A stretch of 8,445 bases of DNA from contig JAAEOP010000950.1 of assembly GCA_024223125.1 (NCBI GenBank), positions 1 through 8,445 on the forward strand, written 5' to 3'. Numbering within the stretch: the first letter of the stretch is position 1; the number at the start of each line of letters is the position of its first letter. Shown piece after piece: positions 1-5,992 of the stretch. This DNA comes from Chloroflexota bacterium. Lineage in GTDB: Bacteria > Chloroflexota > Anaerolineae > Promineifilales > Promineifilaceae. The notes under the pieces were generated by a model, which was not told the origin of the DNA, ran no database searches, and was given only the letters and a program-made list of their open reading frames with translations. Position numbers and translations under genes: made by a program.

Positions 1-1
1 C

Positions 2-142
2 GCGCTATTTGGAGCGTGTCCTTCAATTAGGTTAGGATACGCCGGTCTCGTTCACATAAAAACAATAAATGACGCAGAAGTTTCATCTTACCCTGTTCAA
101 GGAGTTTTCGAGTTGTGTATTGAGGTACTTCTTAAGCCATAA
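2..142 (+). CDS. Possible C-terminal fragment of an unknown protein cut by the left edge
   Basis: Frame 2 is open from the first base to a TAA at 140-142, giving 46 residues with no start codon needed inside the window. The fragment ends in ...VFELCIEVLLKP, a plausible mixed-hydrophobic C-terminus, but it shows no family motif. An open run of this length can easily occur by chance, and the local A+T-rich composition does not match the clear genes nearby. I do not recognise it and cannot assign a function. The sequence to the left would show whether the frame continues into a real gene. Confidence 0.15.
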   Translation, partial: ALFGACPSIRLGYAGLVHIKTINDAEVSSYPVQGVFELCIEVLLKP

Positions 143-460
143 TTTGAAAGTATGTTGAGAATTTGGTAGCAAGAAAAGGCATTTTATCAATATGACGCAA
201 GTTGCTTCTGCTTAATCCTGTTGCCCCAAAATGAATTCTGAGAATGTTTACCTTTGGTTTCTGTTTTTTTCGTAAAAAGAGCGAGTATGCAATCGCCCTA
301 GCACATAATTGTATTGTTCAACTGAAAATAGTAGATATGAGTATACTATATGTCGCGTTGGCGACCAAACGACTCAAGAGGGGGGAGTTGGTGTCTTTGC
401 TGGAAATGCTGGTAGGAAACGGCCGTTACCCAGGTCGTCCATGAATTGCTTTTGTGAACG

Positions 461-478
461 GCAATACTAGCGTATTGC
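461..478. repeat. Inverted repeat downstream of the kinase gene
   Basis: Arms GCAATAC (461-467) and GTATTGC (472-478) form a perfect 7-bp stem around a 4-base loop. It lies 22 bp beyond the kinase stop codon. On the minus strand it could fold in the 3' untranslated RNA, but it is not followed by a T-run, so a role as an intrinsic terminator is weakly supported. Confidence 0.35.
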
Positions 479-500
479 TCAATAGCTCAAACCGGATCAG

Positions 501-3044
501 TCAAGGCAAAGGCCAGACGGTTAATTCTTCGTAGCCGGTGGCGGCGCCTTCCAGTTCGTGGTCGAAGTAGTAGGCCGTCATCACCTCGGCGTCACCGGTG
601 TGGGTGATGTCGGACAGGTCTAGCTCTTCAATGAATTCGCCGTTGACGAAGAAGAAGCCGACCTCCCCCCATACAATCAGGGTTAGTTGATTGTTGTCCC
701 CTTCACCCAGATGCAGGTTTTCCAGGTCGCCATCCTGGACGGTCTCGTCGGAGTCAGCATCGCCAAAGCGGCTGACCAGTTCCCAATAACCTTCGGAAGC
801 GACGATGAGCCAATATTTGGTGCCGTCATCATCGTCGCGGAAGGAGAAGCCATAATCCCAATCGTTTTCGTTGGCAGCAAAGGGATTTAAGAAGGTGGTG
901 TGGATAAGCAGATTACGCTCGTTGATGTCGGTTTCTGCCAGCTTGATCAGATCATCTAGCTCATGAGCCATTTCACCGCTGTCGGGACCGAAAATAGGCG
1001 TGACCGGCCAGATAGCGAAATCTTCATACTCTGTCATCGCTCCTTCCTGTTCATCTACAGTGTAAAAGCCTGTGCCCAAAGCGATGTCCCCAACGGCCGT
1101 CTGGAATGACAAATCAAGCGTATCTATAAATTGTTCATTGAGGAAAAAGTAGCCCGTTTCACCGGAGATGATGAGGGTGAGTTGGTTGGCTCCATCTTCA
1201 TCCAGATCGAGAATATCACTGACATCTCCTTCGTGAATAAAATTGTCGCCTTCTGGTTGGCGGTTGTTCAAATTCCACAGGCCATCAGAGCGAACGACGA
1301 GCCGTAGTTCTTCATCGGGGCTGACCTGGCGGAAAGCGACGCCAAAATCCCAATCGCCTGTTTGGGCGGGGAAGGGATTGAGGAAGTTGACGTTGAGAAT
1401 GAAATCTTGCGGGGAAAGGTCGGGGTAGAACATTTCTACCCGGTCATCTTCTGGTTCGTGGGGCAGTTCGCCGTCTAATGGGCCAACGAGTGGGGTCAGT
1501 TGGTCAAAGCCGCCCAAGAAATATTCGGGACGATCTTCGGCGATGGCGTCTCTGGTGGCTTCGGCCGATTCACGAGTAGCCAGGGCGTCGGCCGCAGCGT
1601 CATCGGTTTCATCTGTACCGGTTGCGGCCGCATCGCGGGTAGCTTCGGCCGCTTGGCGGGTGGCTAGAGCTGCGGCCGCTTCCAGAGAGATGGCCGTATC
1701 CGCAGCTTCTGGCGTTGGTTCAATGATTTCAGTTGTGGGGGTGTCTTCGACTTCGGGGCTGGGGGTGTCGTCCAAGTCTTCAAAGACAGATTGGTCGTTG
1801 TCGGTAGTGGCTTCTGGTGTGGTGATGATGTTGCTTACGGCCGTAGCTGTCCCTTCATCCCCGTCATTACTGAAAGAATTAATAAGAATAAGGCTGATAC
1901 CGATGGCGCTGACCAGACAAAGGAAAGCGCCAATGGCTAATACGACCCATAACCAAACCGGTATTTTGGTTCCATCGGAACTACCGGAACTGCCGGGAGT
2001 AATGAGTTCGTGGGCATAGGTAGGTTCATCAAAGGCAGAATCAGGTTCGTCTTCGGGGATGGATGGGGGAGGCGGTGTCGTGGGTTCATCATCGGGAATG
2101 GGTAAAGGTGGCGGCGTTGTGGCGGGTGCGGCCGTTTCTGCGGTTGCAGATGTGGGCGGGGATGGAGCGGCGCTCTCAACTGTTGGTTCGGCGGCCGTGG
2201 GTGGAGAGGGTAAATCAGGTCGGCTCATTTTTTGAGTAGCGGCCGTTAAATCATTTGTCAGGTCGGAAGCTGTGGGATAACGATCATCCCGTTCTTTAGC
2301 CATCGCTTTGGTAATGACCTGGTCGCAGTCGGAGGGTAGGTCGGGCCGCTTATCCATTAGATGAGGTATGGGGTCCATCACATGGGCCATCATCATGCGG
2401 GCGGGGGTATCGGCGTCGTAAGGAACATCCCCGGTCAACATTTGGTAGAGGATGACACCGAGGGCGTAAATGTCGGCCCGGCCGTCTACCTTTTTATTGC
2501 CATATACTTGTTCGGGACTCATGTAACTGGGTGTGCCTACCAGACTGCCGCTGGCTGTTAGCTGGGAACTAGCGGAGGCCACACGGACGATGCCAAAATC
2601 GGCCAAGAACGCTTCTCCGTAATGGTCAAAAAGGATGTTGCTGGGTTTCAAGTCGCGGTGGACAATGCCCTGGCTGTGGGCGCGGTCCAGGGCGGAACCA
2701 ATGCGCTTTAAGATTTCGGCCGCTTCCTCAATCTCAATAGGTCCGTTTTGCAGCCTGTCGGTCAGCGAACCGCCATTCATCAAGCGCATGACCAGGAAGG
2801 GTTGGTTGTCCTCTTCTCCAAAATCGTACACAGGCACGATGGCCGGATGTTCCAGGGCGGCAATGGTGCGGGCTTCGCGGGTAAATCTGGCTCGAAATTC
2901 GGGGTCGTGCATAAATTCACGCGGCAGTACTTTGACGGCTACCTGTCGTTCAAAACGGGGATCATATGCTTCAAAGACGGTGGCCATACCGCCGCGTCCT
3001 AATTCATTTTTGATTTCATACCGGTCAATTTTTTCGGGAATCAT
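501..3044 (-). CDS. PknB-type transmembrane Ser/Thr protein kinase with duplicated ectodomain
   Basis: The 847-residue product has a complete Hanks-type kinase domain at about 8-270. It shows the glycine loop GRGGMATV (16-23), ATP lysine K38 in VAVK, helix-C E57, HRDLKPSN (129-136) with catalytic D131, DFG (149-151) and SPE (176-178). The Arg before the catalytic Asp and the Ser/Thr-rich activation segment (157-173) suggest control by autophosphorylation. A Pro/Thr/Glu-rich linker (about 275-350) leads to one membrane segment (about 363-388). Then follow an acidic Thr/Pro stretch, Ala-Thr-Arg heptads (about 457-502) and two homologous beta-rich domains (521-680 and 686-846). Usual PknB ectodomains are PASTA repeats; these are not. 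The kinase should face the cytoplasm and the repeats the outside, as a sensor whose ligand is unknown. The ATG at 3044 begins right before the kinase fold; its ribosome site is weak (GAG about 8 bases upstream). It lies 101 bp downstream of the LOG gene on the same strand. Confidence 0.93.
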   Translation of the reverse strand: MIPEKIDRYEIKNELGRGGMATVFEAYDPRFERQVAVKVLPREFMHDPEFRARFTREARTIAALEHPAIVPVYDFGEEDNQPFLVMRLMNGGSLTDRLQNGPIEIEEAAEILKRIGSALDRAHSQGIVHRDLKPSNILFDHYGEAFLADFGIVRVASASSQLTASGSLVGTPSYMSPEQVYGNKKVDGRADIYALGVILYQMLTGDVPYDADTPARMMMAHVMDPIPHLMDKRPDLPSDCDQVITKAMAKERDDRYPTASDLTNDLTAATQKMSRPDLPSPPTAAEPTVESAAPSPPTSATAETAAPATTPPPLPIPDDEPTTPPPPSIPEDEPDSAFDEPTYAHELITPGSSGSSDGTKIPVWLWVVLAIGAFLCLVSAIGISLILINSFSNDGDEGTATAVSNIITTPEATTDNDQSVFEDLDDTPSPEVEDTPTTEIIEPTPEAADTAISLEAAAALATRQAAEATRDAAATGTDETDDAAADALATRESAEATRDAIAEDRPEYFLGGFDQLTPLVGPLDGELPHEPEDDRVEMFYPDLSPQDFILNVNFLNPFPAQTGDWDFGVAFRQVSPDEELRLVVRSDGLWNLNNRQPEGDNFIHEGDVSDILDLDEDGANQLTLIISGETGYFFLNEQFIDTLDLSFQTAVGDIALGTGFYTVDEQEGAMTEYEDFAIWPVTPIFGPDSGEMAHELDDLIKLAETDINERNLLIHTTFLNPFAANENDWDYGFSFRDDDDGTKYWLIVASEGYWELVSRFGDADSDETVQDGDLENLHLGEGDNNQLTLIVWGEVGFFFVNGEFIEELDLSDITHTGDAEVMTAYYFDHELEGAATGYEELTVWPLP
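507..989 (-). repeat. Kinase ectodomain copy 2 (protein-level tandem duplication)
   Basis: Residues 686-846 match copy 1 at corresponding positions: GP..GE..HE..D, FLNPF.A...DWD.G..FR, L.V.S.G.W.L, N.L.LI..GE.G.FF.N..FI..LDLS, EGA.T.YE...WP. The alternating hydrophobic pattern and aromatic W/F residues suggest a jelly-roll (concanavalin/laminin-G-like) fold. The fold is inferred from pattern only. Confidence 0.8.
1005..1484 (-). repeat. Kinase ectodomain copy 1 (protein-level tandem duplication)
   Basis: Residues 521-680 form the first of two homologous beta-rich domains of about 160 residues, separated by a five-residue joint (TPIF region, 681-685). Hallmarks are GPLDGELPHE (521-530), FLNPF...DWDFGVAFR (about 554-572) and GYFFLNEQFIDTLDLS (631-646). 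The two copies are well diverged, so the duplication is old. Confidence 0.8.
1539..1676 (-). repeat. Ala-Thr-Arg heptad repeats in the kinase stalk
   Basis: The encoded stalk has two pairs of seven-residue units: ATRQAAE-ATRDAAA (461-474) and ATRESAE-ATRDAIA (489-502). The pairs start 28 residues apart, exactly four heptads. The composition favours a helical, possibly coiled-coil, spacer between the membrane segment and the ectodomains. Four CGGCCG palindromes fall inside this DNA (1589, 1625, 1646, 1673) with a fifth at 1562, at least partly because Ala codons next to Arg, Glu or Thr codons can form them. Confidence 0.75.
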
Positions 3045-3104
3045 AGTTTTCTCGTGAGATTGGAGGTTAGGAGATCAATTAATGTTCGTCTTTTATTATT
3101 GCAC

Positions 3105-3133
3105 AATGTAGCAGAGGTGTGGGTGTGAAGCAA
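3105..3133 (-). promoter_or_regulatory. Possible promoter for the kinase gene
   Basis: Reading the minus strand, TTGCTT (3133-3128) and TACATT (3110-3105) are separated by 17 bp, about 60 bp upstream of the kinase ATG. Both hexamers match the sigma-70 consensus only partly, so this is a weak prediction. The kinase may instead be read through from the LOG gene. Confidence 0.22.
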
Positions 3134-3145
3134 TGGTAAAGATTT

Positions 3146-3919
3146 CTATTCGGGGCGGTAGACCTGGCTAACGGCCGCAACAGCTTGTTCTTCTTGGGCT
3201 TGCCGGTTGGCGGGCATGGCCGTACAGCGTACAATAATCTCACAGGCTTCATCCGCTGAATCGGTGATGGTGAACAGGTTCAGGTCGGCGGCCGAGATTT
3301 TGCCTTGAGCCAGCATCGTACCCCGCAACCACCCGACCAATTCGCCCCAGTAAGAGGAATCAAACAAGATGACTGGGAAGTTTTTGATTTTACCGGTTTG
3401 GATGAGGGTCAGGGCTTCAAAGGTTTCATCCATCGTGCCAAAACCGCCAGGGAAAATGACAAGCGCCTGGGCATATTTGACGAGCATCACTTTGCGGGTG
3501 AAGAAGTAGTGGAACTCTTTGACGATGTCTACATAGGGATTGATATGTTGTTCAAAGGGCAGTTGGATGTTTAAGCCAACGGAGGTGACGCCGGCTTCAC
3601 GCGCCCCTTTGTTGCCGGCTTCCATAATACCAGGGCCGCCGCCGGTGATGATGTTGAAACCGGTTTCTCCTAATTTGCGGGCGACGGTGACGGCCGTTTC
3701 ATACTGCACATCCCCTGGTTTTACCCGCGCAGAGCCAAAGATGGTGACGGCCGTGCCCAATTCAGCCAGCGCGTCTATCCCCTCTACCATTTCACCCATT
3801 ACCCGCAGCACCCGCCATGTATCTGTTTGATGGAAGGGCATAGGGTCTAGATTCGGCCCGGCCAGGAGGCGTTCATCTTCAGTTGCCCAGTTAGTAGACG
3901 TTTGTGTCATCTTATTCAT
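3146..3919 (-). CDS. LOG family (TIGR00730) nucleotide 5'-monophosphate phosphoribohydrolase
   Basis: The 257-residue product is a Rossmann-fold protein of the LOG/YvdD family, whose characterised members release the base from (cytokinin) nucleoside 5'-monophosphates. These proteins are often mislabelled 'lysine decarboxylase'. Visible motifs are FGSAR (61-65), GGGPGIMEA (93-101), FFTRKVMLVKYA (about 139-150) and the family signature PGGFGTMDE (157-165), holding the catalytic Glu and the phosphate-binding loop. It is longer than the classic ~190-residue LOGs, with about 30 extra residues before the core and a ~25-residue Gln/Ala-rich tail. The reading frame also opens at a TTG (3922), but the ATG at 3919 has an AAGGAG site six bases upstream and is preferred. 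No membrane segment or signal peptide is seen, so it is cytosolic. On the minus strand a TATAAA (3957-3952) could be a -10 element, but I see no good -35. The natural substrate cannot be read from the sequence. Confidence 0.9.
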   Translation of the reverse strand: MNKMTQTSTNWATEDERLLAGPNLDPMPFHQTDTWRVLRVMGEMVEGIDALAELGTAVTIFGSARVKPGDVQYETAVTVARKLGETGFNIITGGGPGIMEAGNKGAREAGVTSVGLNIQLPFEQHINPYVDIVKEFHYFFTRKVMLVKYAQALVIFPGGFGTMDETFEALTLIQTGKIKNFPVILFDSSYWGELVGWLRGTMLAQGKISAADLNLFTITDSADEACEIIVRCTAMPANRQAQEEQAVAAVSQVYRPE

Positions 3920-3925
3920 CAAATG

Positions 3926-3931
3926 CTCCTT
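3926..3931 (-). promoter_or_regulatory. Ribosome binding site of the LOG gene
   Basis: AAGGAG on the minus strand lies six bases before the ATG at 3919 but only three before the in-frame TTG at 3922. The spacing favours the ATG start. Confidence 0.7.
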
Positions 3932-4034
3932 GAAGTTCTGAGTTGAAGTGGTTTATATGTGCCCTGAGATTAGCTTTGATTACAGTGTATCGTTTTCATT
4001 TTTTCTCCGCTACTTTTGATAGGTTCTGATGTGT

Positions 4035-4063
4035 TTGTTACCCGTTCTAAACCCGTGTACAAT
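4035..4063 (+). promoter_or_regulatory. Sigma-70-type promoter of tRNA-Leu
   Basis: TTGTTA (4035-4040) and TACAAT (4058-4063) are separated by exactly 17 bp. Transcription would start near 4070, leaving a leader of about 24 bases before the mature tRNA at 4094. The element sits in the divergent gap between the LOG gene and the tRNA. Confidence 0.7.
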
Positions 4064-4093
4064 ACACGTTTGTAGCCGCTTATGGCGATTGGC

Positions 4094-4176
4094 GGGGCGG
4101 TGGCGAAATGGTATACGCGACGGACTTAAAATCCGTTGGACGCAAGTCCGTGTGGGTTCGAATCCCACCCGCCCTA
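4094..4176 (+). tRNA. tRNA-Leu, anticodon UAA
   Basis: The 83-nt sequence folds as a class II tRNA. The acceptor stem is GGGGCGG with CCGCCCT (first pair G-U). The D stem is GCG/CGC. The anticodon stem is ACGGA/TCCGT around loop CTTAAAA, with anticodon TAA at 4127-4129, which reads UUA and, with wobble, UUG. The long variable arm is GGAC-GCAA-GTCC. The T arm is GTGGG-TTCGAAT-CCCAC, and the discriminator base is A. The 3' CCA is not encoded, so it must be added by nucleotidyltransferase. A promoter upstream and a terminator right after it make this a single-gene unit. Confidence 0.96.
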
Positions 4177-4184
4177 TGATAAAG

Positions 4185-4214
4185 ATGGCCCGCTATGGGC
4201 CATTTTTTGTTTTT
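4185..4214 (+). terminator. Intrinsic terminator of tRNA-Leu
   Basis: A perfect 7-bp stem, ATGGCCC (4185-4191) with GGGCCAT (4197-4203), closes a 5-base loop and runs into TTTTTGTTTTT (4204-4214). It starts eight bases after the tRNA, the classic layout of a rho-independent terminator. Confidence 0.88.
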
Positions 4215-4439
4215 ACAGGTGTGAAAAACCCATCTGAATCCGGCGATATCTTTTGTACACACGGATGGGAAGAACACCAGTTTTTCTTTATTTTTCATCT
4301 GTGTTCTCCTTATCCGCGTATACAATTCCTCGACGATTTTCGGTATTGCATTTTTTGTTTTAACGAGTAGCATGGTTCAGTCTGAGAAAAAGTTGGTCCA
4401 ATAAATCACGAATAGGACGAATGAACAAATACTTAAAAG

Positions 4440-5897
4440 ATGTTTTGTATGAGTACGAAAGTTTTACAGCAGGTTGAAGCCGCTTTACGGCCGTATCTCC
4501 CCCCCCCTACTCCCCTTATTGTCGGCTTCTCTGGGGGGGCGGATTCGCTGACCCTGCTGCATGTTTTACGGGAACTGCTGGGGCCAGATCGGCTGGTTGC
4601 AGCCCATTTGAATCATGGCCTGCGGCCAGAAGCGGATATAGATATGTATTTTGTAGCGAAAACGGCCGCTTCCTGGCACATTCCCATCGTCCTACAAAAA
4701 ATTGATGTCACCGCGCTGGCTGTCCAACAAAGTTGGTCTATCGAAGAGGCAGGACGCAAAGCTCGTTACCGCTTTTTGTCAGAAGTGGCTCTGGAGGAGA
4801 ACTGTCGCTTTGTGGCTGTCGGCCATCATGCAGACGATCAGGCAGAAACCGTTTTGCTGCATCTTTTACGCGGCTCTGGTTTGGCTGGACTGCGAGGAAT
4901 GCAGCCCGCAGCCCCCCTGCCGGGAATGTCGGATGTGACTTTGTTACGGCCGTTGCTCTCCACCACTCGCGCTGACATTGAAGCGTATTGCACTGGTCAC
5001 CATCTCACTCCGGTCAAAGATGAATCCAATAAGGACACTACCTTTTTTCGCAACCGTATTCGCCATGAACTACTGCCCATGCTAACCCAATATGATGCCC
5101 AGATCAAAACCCATTTGCAGCAGTTAGCTGCGATAACGGCCGCCGACTATGACGTTTTAGAAGCGGGATTTGCCACGGTCTGGACATCTATTTTGGCGGC
5201 AGAAGGTGATGGCTGGCTAAAGTTGGCACGAGCAGATTGGGGCAAATTGCCGCTCAGTTACCGGCGGTTGGCGTTGCGGCAGGCGTTGTTGGCAGTACGG
5301 CCGTCGCTGACAGATATTGGCTTCCGGCCCATTGAACTGGCGCGGAGGTTAATTGAACGCAACAGCGCTGGAGAGCAAATGGATTTACCCGGCGGCCTTG
5401 TTTTACAAGTTGGTTACCAAGAGATTGTTATCGCCGAATCGGAAGTAAATCTGCCATCTCCAACTGTGCCCCAAATGTTAGATGAGACGGTATTACGGCT
5501 GCCGATTCCCGGCCGTCTGACTTTAGCAAATGGTTGGGAATTGACAGCGAAGATTGTTGAGAAAGACACGGCCGTCGTCATCCAAAATGACAATCCCTGG
5601 CAGGCGTTCGTGGATGTAAAAGAGTGTGACTATCTGCTGGTACGTCCTCGTTTGCCTGGGGAGCGGTTTCAGCCGTTGGGAATGCACGGCCGTTCAACCA
5701 AATTAAAAAAGGTGATGGTTAACCGTAAAATGGCACGGGGATTACGGCCGTTGTGGCCCATCGTCGCCACCGAGGATCATCTCGTCTGGCTGGTCGGCCA
5801 GCAGCAAGATGAATGTACCTGTGTCACTGCTGTTTCCAAACGAATTGTTCACTTAATCTGTCATCAACCGTCGTTCCCTTTTTCCAGACTTCGCTAG
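4440..5897 (+). CDS. tilS: tRNA(Ile)-lysidine synthase TilS
   Basis: TilS uses ATP and lysine to change C34 of the CAU-anticodon tRNA-Ile into lysidine, so that the tRNA reads AUA and is charged with Ile. The 485-residue product has the N-type ATP pyrophosphatase P-loop SGGADS (31-36), HLNHGLR (56-62), EEAGRKARY (102-110), GHHADDQAET (128-137), LLRPLLSTTRADI (168-180) and RNRIRHELLP (204-213). A helical middle region follows, then the C-terminal TilS domain with RPRLPGERFQPLGM (402-415), KLKKVMVNRKMARGLR (421-436) and WPIVATEDHLVWLVG (439-453). The length is normal for the family. ATG 4440 and the in-frame ATG 4449 are both possible starts; neither has a good Shine-Dalgarno, and the conserved core starts well after both. 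I found no convincing promoter in the 225 bp after the tRNA terminator. Hpt and FtsH genes, frequent neighbours elsewhere, do not follow. Confidence 0.95.
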   Translation: MFCMSTKVLQQVEAALRPYLPPPTPLIVGFSGGADSLTLLHVLRELLGPDRLVAAHLNHGLRPEADIDMYFVAKTAASWHIPIVLQKIDVTALAVQQSWSIEEAGRKARYRFLSEVALEENCRFVAVGHHADDQAETVLLHLLRGSGLAGLRGMQPAAPLPGMSDVTLLRPLLSTTRADIEAYCTGHHLTPVKDESNKDTTFFRNRIRHELLPMLTQYDAQIKTHLQQLAAITAADYDVLEAGFATVWTSILAAEGDGWLKLARADWGKLPLSYRRLALRQALLAVRPSLTDIGFRPIELARRLIERNSAGEQMDLPGGLVLQVGYQEIVIAESEVNLPSPTVPQMLDETVLRLPIPGRLTLANGWELTAKIVEKDTAVVIQNDNPWQAFVDVKECDYLLVRPRLPGERFQPLGMHGRSTKLKKVMVNRKMARGLRPLWPIVATEDHLVWLVGQQQDECTCVTAVSKRIVHLICHQPSFPFSRLR

Positions 5898-5902
5898 AAA
5901 AA

Positions 5903-5940
5903 GAATAATGAATAGTGACATATGTCACTATTCACAATTC
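5903..5940 (-). terminator. Long palindrome, probable terminator between convergent genes
   Basis: The 26 bp at 5909-5934 form a perfect palindrome (half-site TGAATAGTGACAT). Beyond two mismatched pairs, four more pairs (GAAT/ATTC) match, giving a 38-bp imperfect inverted repeat. It starts five bases after the tilS stop. On the minus strand the hairpin is followed by TTATTCTTTTTC, which fits an intrinsic terminator for the beta-helix gene. The plus strand has a poorer T-run. The stem is A+T-rich for a terminator, so a protein-binding site or a dispersed palindromic repeat is the alternative. Confidence 0.6.
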
Positions 5941-5954
5941 GTTATTTCCTGCGT

Positions 5955-5974
5955 ATCGATAAAATATTATCGAT
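5955..5974. repeat. Inverted repeat with ATCGATAA arms
   Basis: Arms ATCGATAA (5955-5962) and TTATCGAT (5967-5974) flank the four bases AATA. This is the second of three inverted repeats in the convergent gap. It may help the transcript of the minus-strand gene to fold at its 3' end. Confidence 0.5.
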
Positions 5975-5977
5975 CTT

Positions 5978-5992
5978 GGCGCTGTGAGCGCC
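5978..5992 (-). repeat. GC-rich hairpin at the stop codon of the beta-helix gene
   Basis: GGCGCT (5978-5983) pairs with AGCGCC (5987-5992) around a 3-base loop. The right arm includes the last base of the TAG stop codon on the minus strand. A hairpin so close to the stop could protect the mRNA end or begin termination, but no T-run follows it directly. Confidence 0.45.

Larger units (their letters stand above)
1..500. other. A+T-rich stretch without a convincing gene
   Basis: This stretch is visibly richer in A+T than the rest of the window and lies downstream of the kinase gene. Two short open frames occur. One runs from the left edge to a TAA at 140-142 and is treated separately. The other is an ATG frame at 244-444 of 66 codons, with no clear ribosome binding site, no recognisable motif and no homologue I can name, so I do not call it a gene. 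A CGGCCG palindrome occurs only near the right end (420-425). No tRNA, insertion-sequence end or convincing promoter was seen. Confidence 0.5.

Noticed and set aside
244..444. Open frame of 66 codons in the left A+T-rich region
   Set aside because: No ribosome site, no recognisable motif and no supporting context; it was not called as a gene.
1543..2019. Plus-strand frame of 158 codons rich in Ala, Ser and Val inside the kinase gene
   Set aside because: It is the antisense of the low-complexity kinase stalk and linker; its bias follows from the repeat codons of the real gene.
4319..4326. TATACAAT as a possible -10 of a tilS promoter
   Set aside because: No -35-like hexamer is found 16-19 bp upstream, and the leader would exceed 100 bases. 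The evidence is too thin to list as a feature.
4029..4370. Plus-strand open frame of 113 codons through the tRNA and its terminator
   Set aside because: It crosses the promoter, the tRNA and an intrinsic terminator, and its protein has no family motif. It is a chance frame.
4080..4373. Minus-strand open frame of 97 codons containing GGIRTHTDLRPTDFKSVA
   Set aside because: This is the antisense of the tRNA-Leu gene; such peptides are a well-known false gene call over tRNAs.
4421..4477. Eighteen-codon frame overlapping the start of tilS, with an AGGA a few bases upstream
   Set aside because: It could be a leader peptide, but the spacing is short, the peptide has no Leu/Ile run or attenuator-like hairpin, and chance is the simpler explanation.
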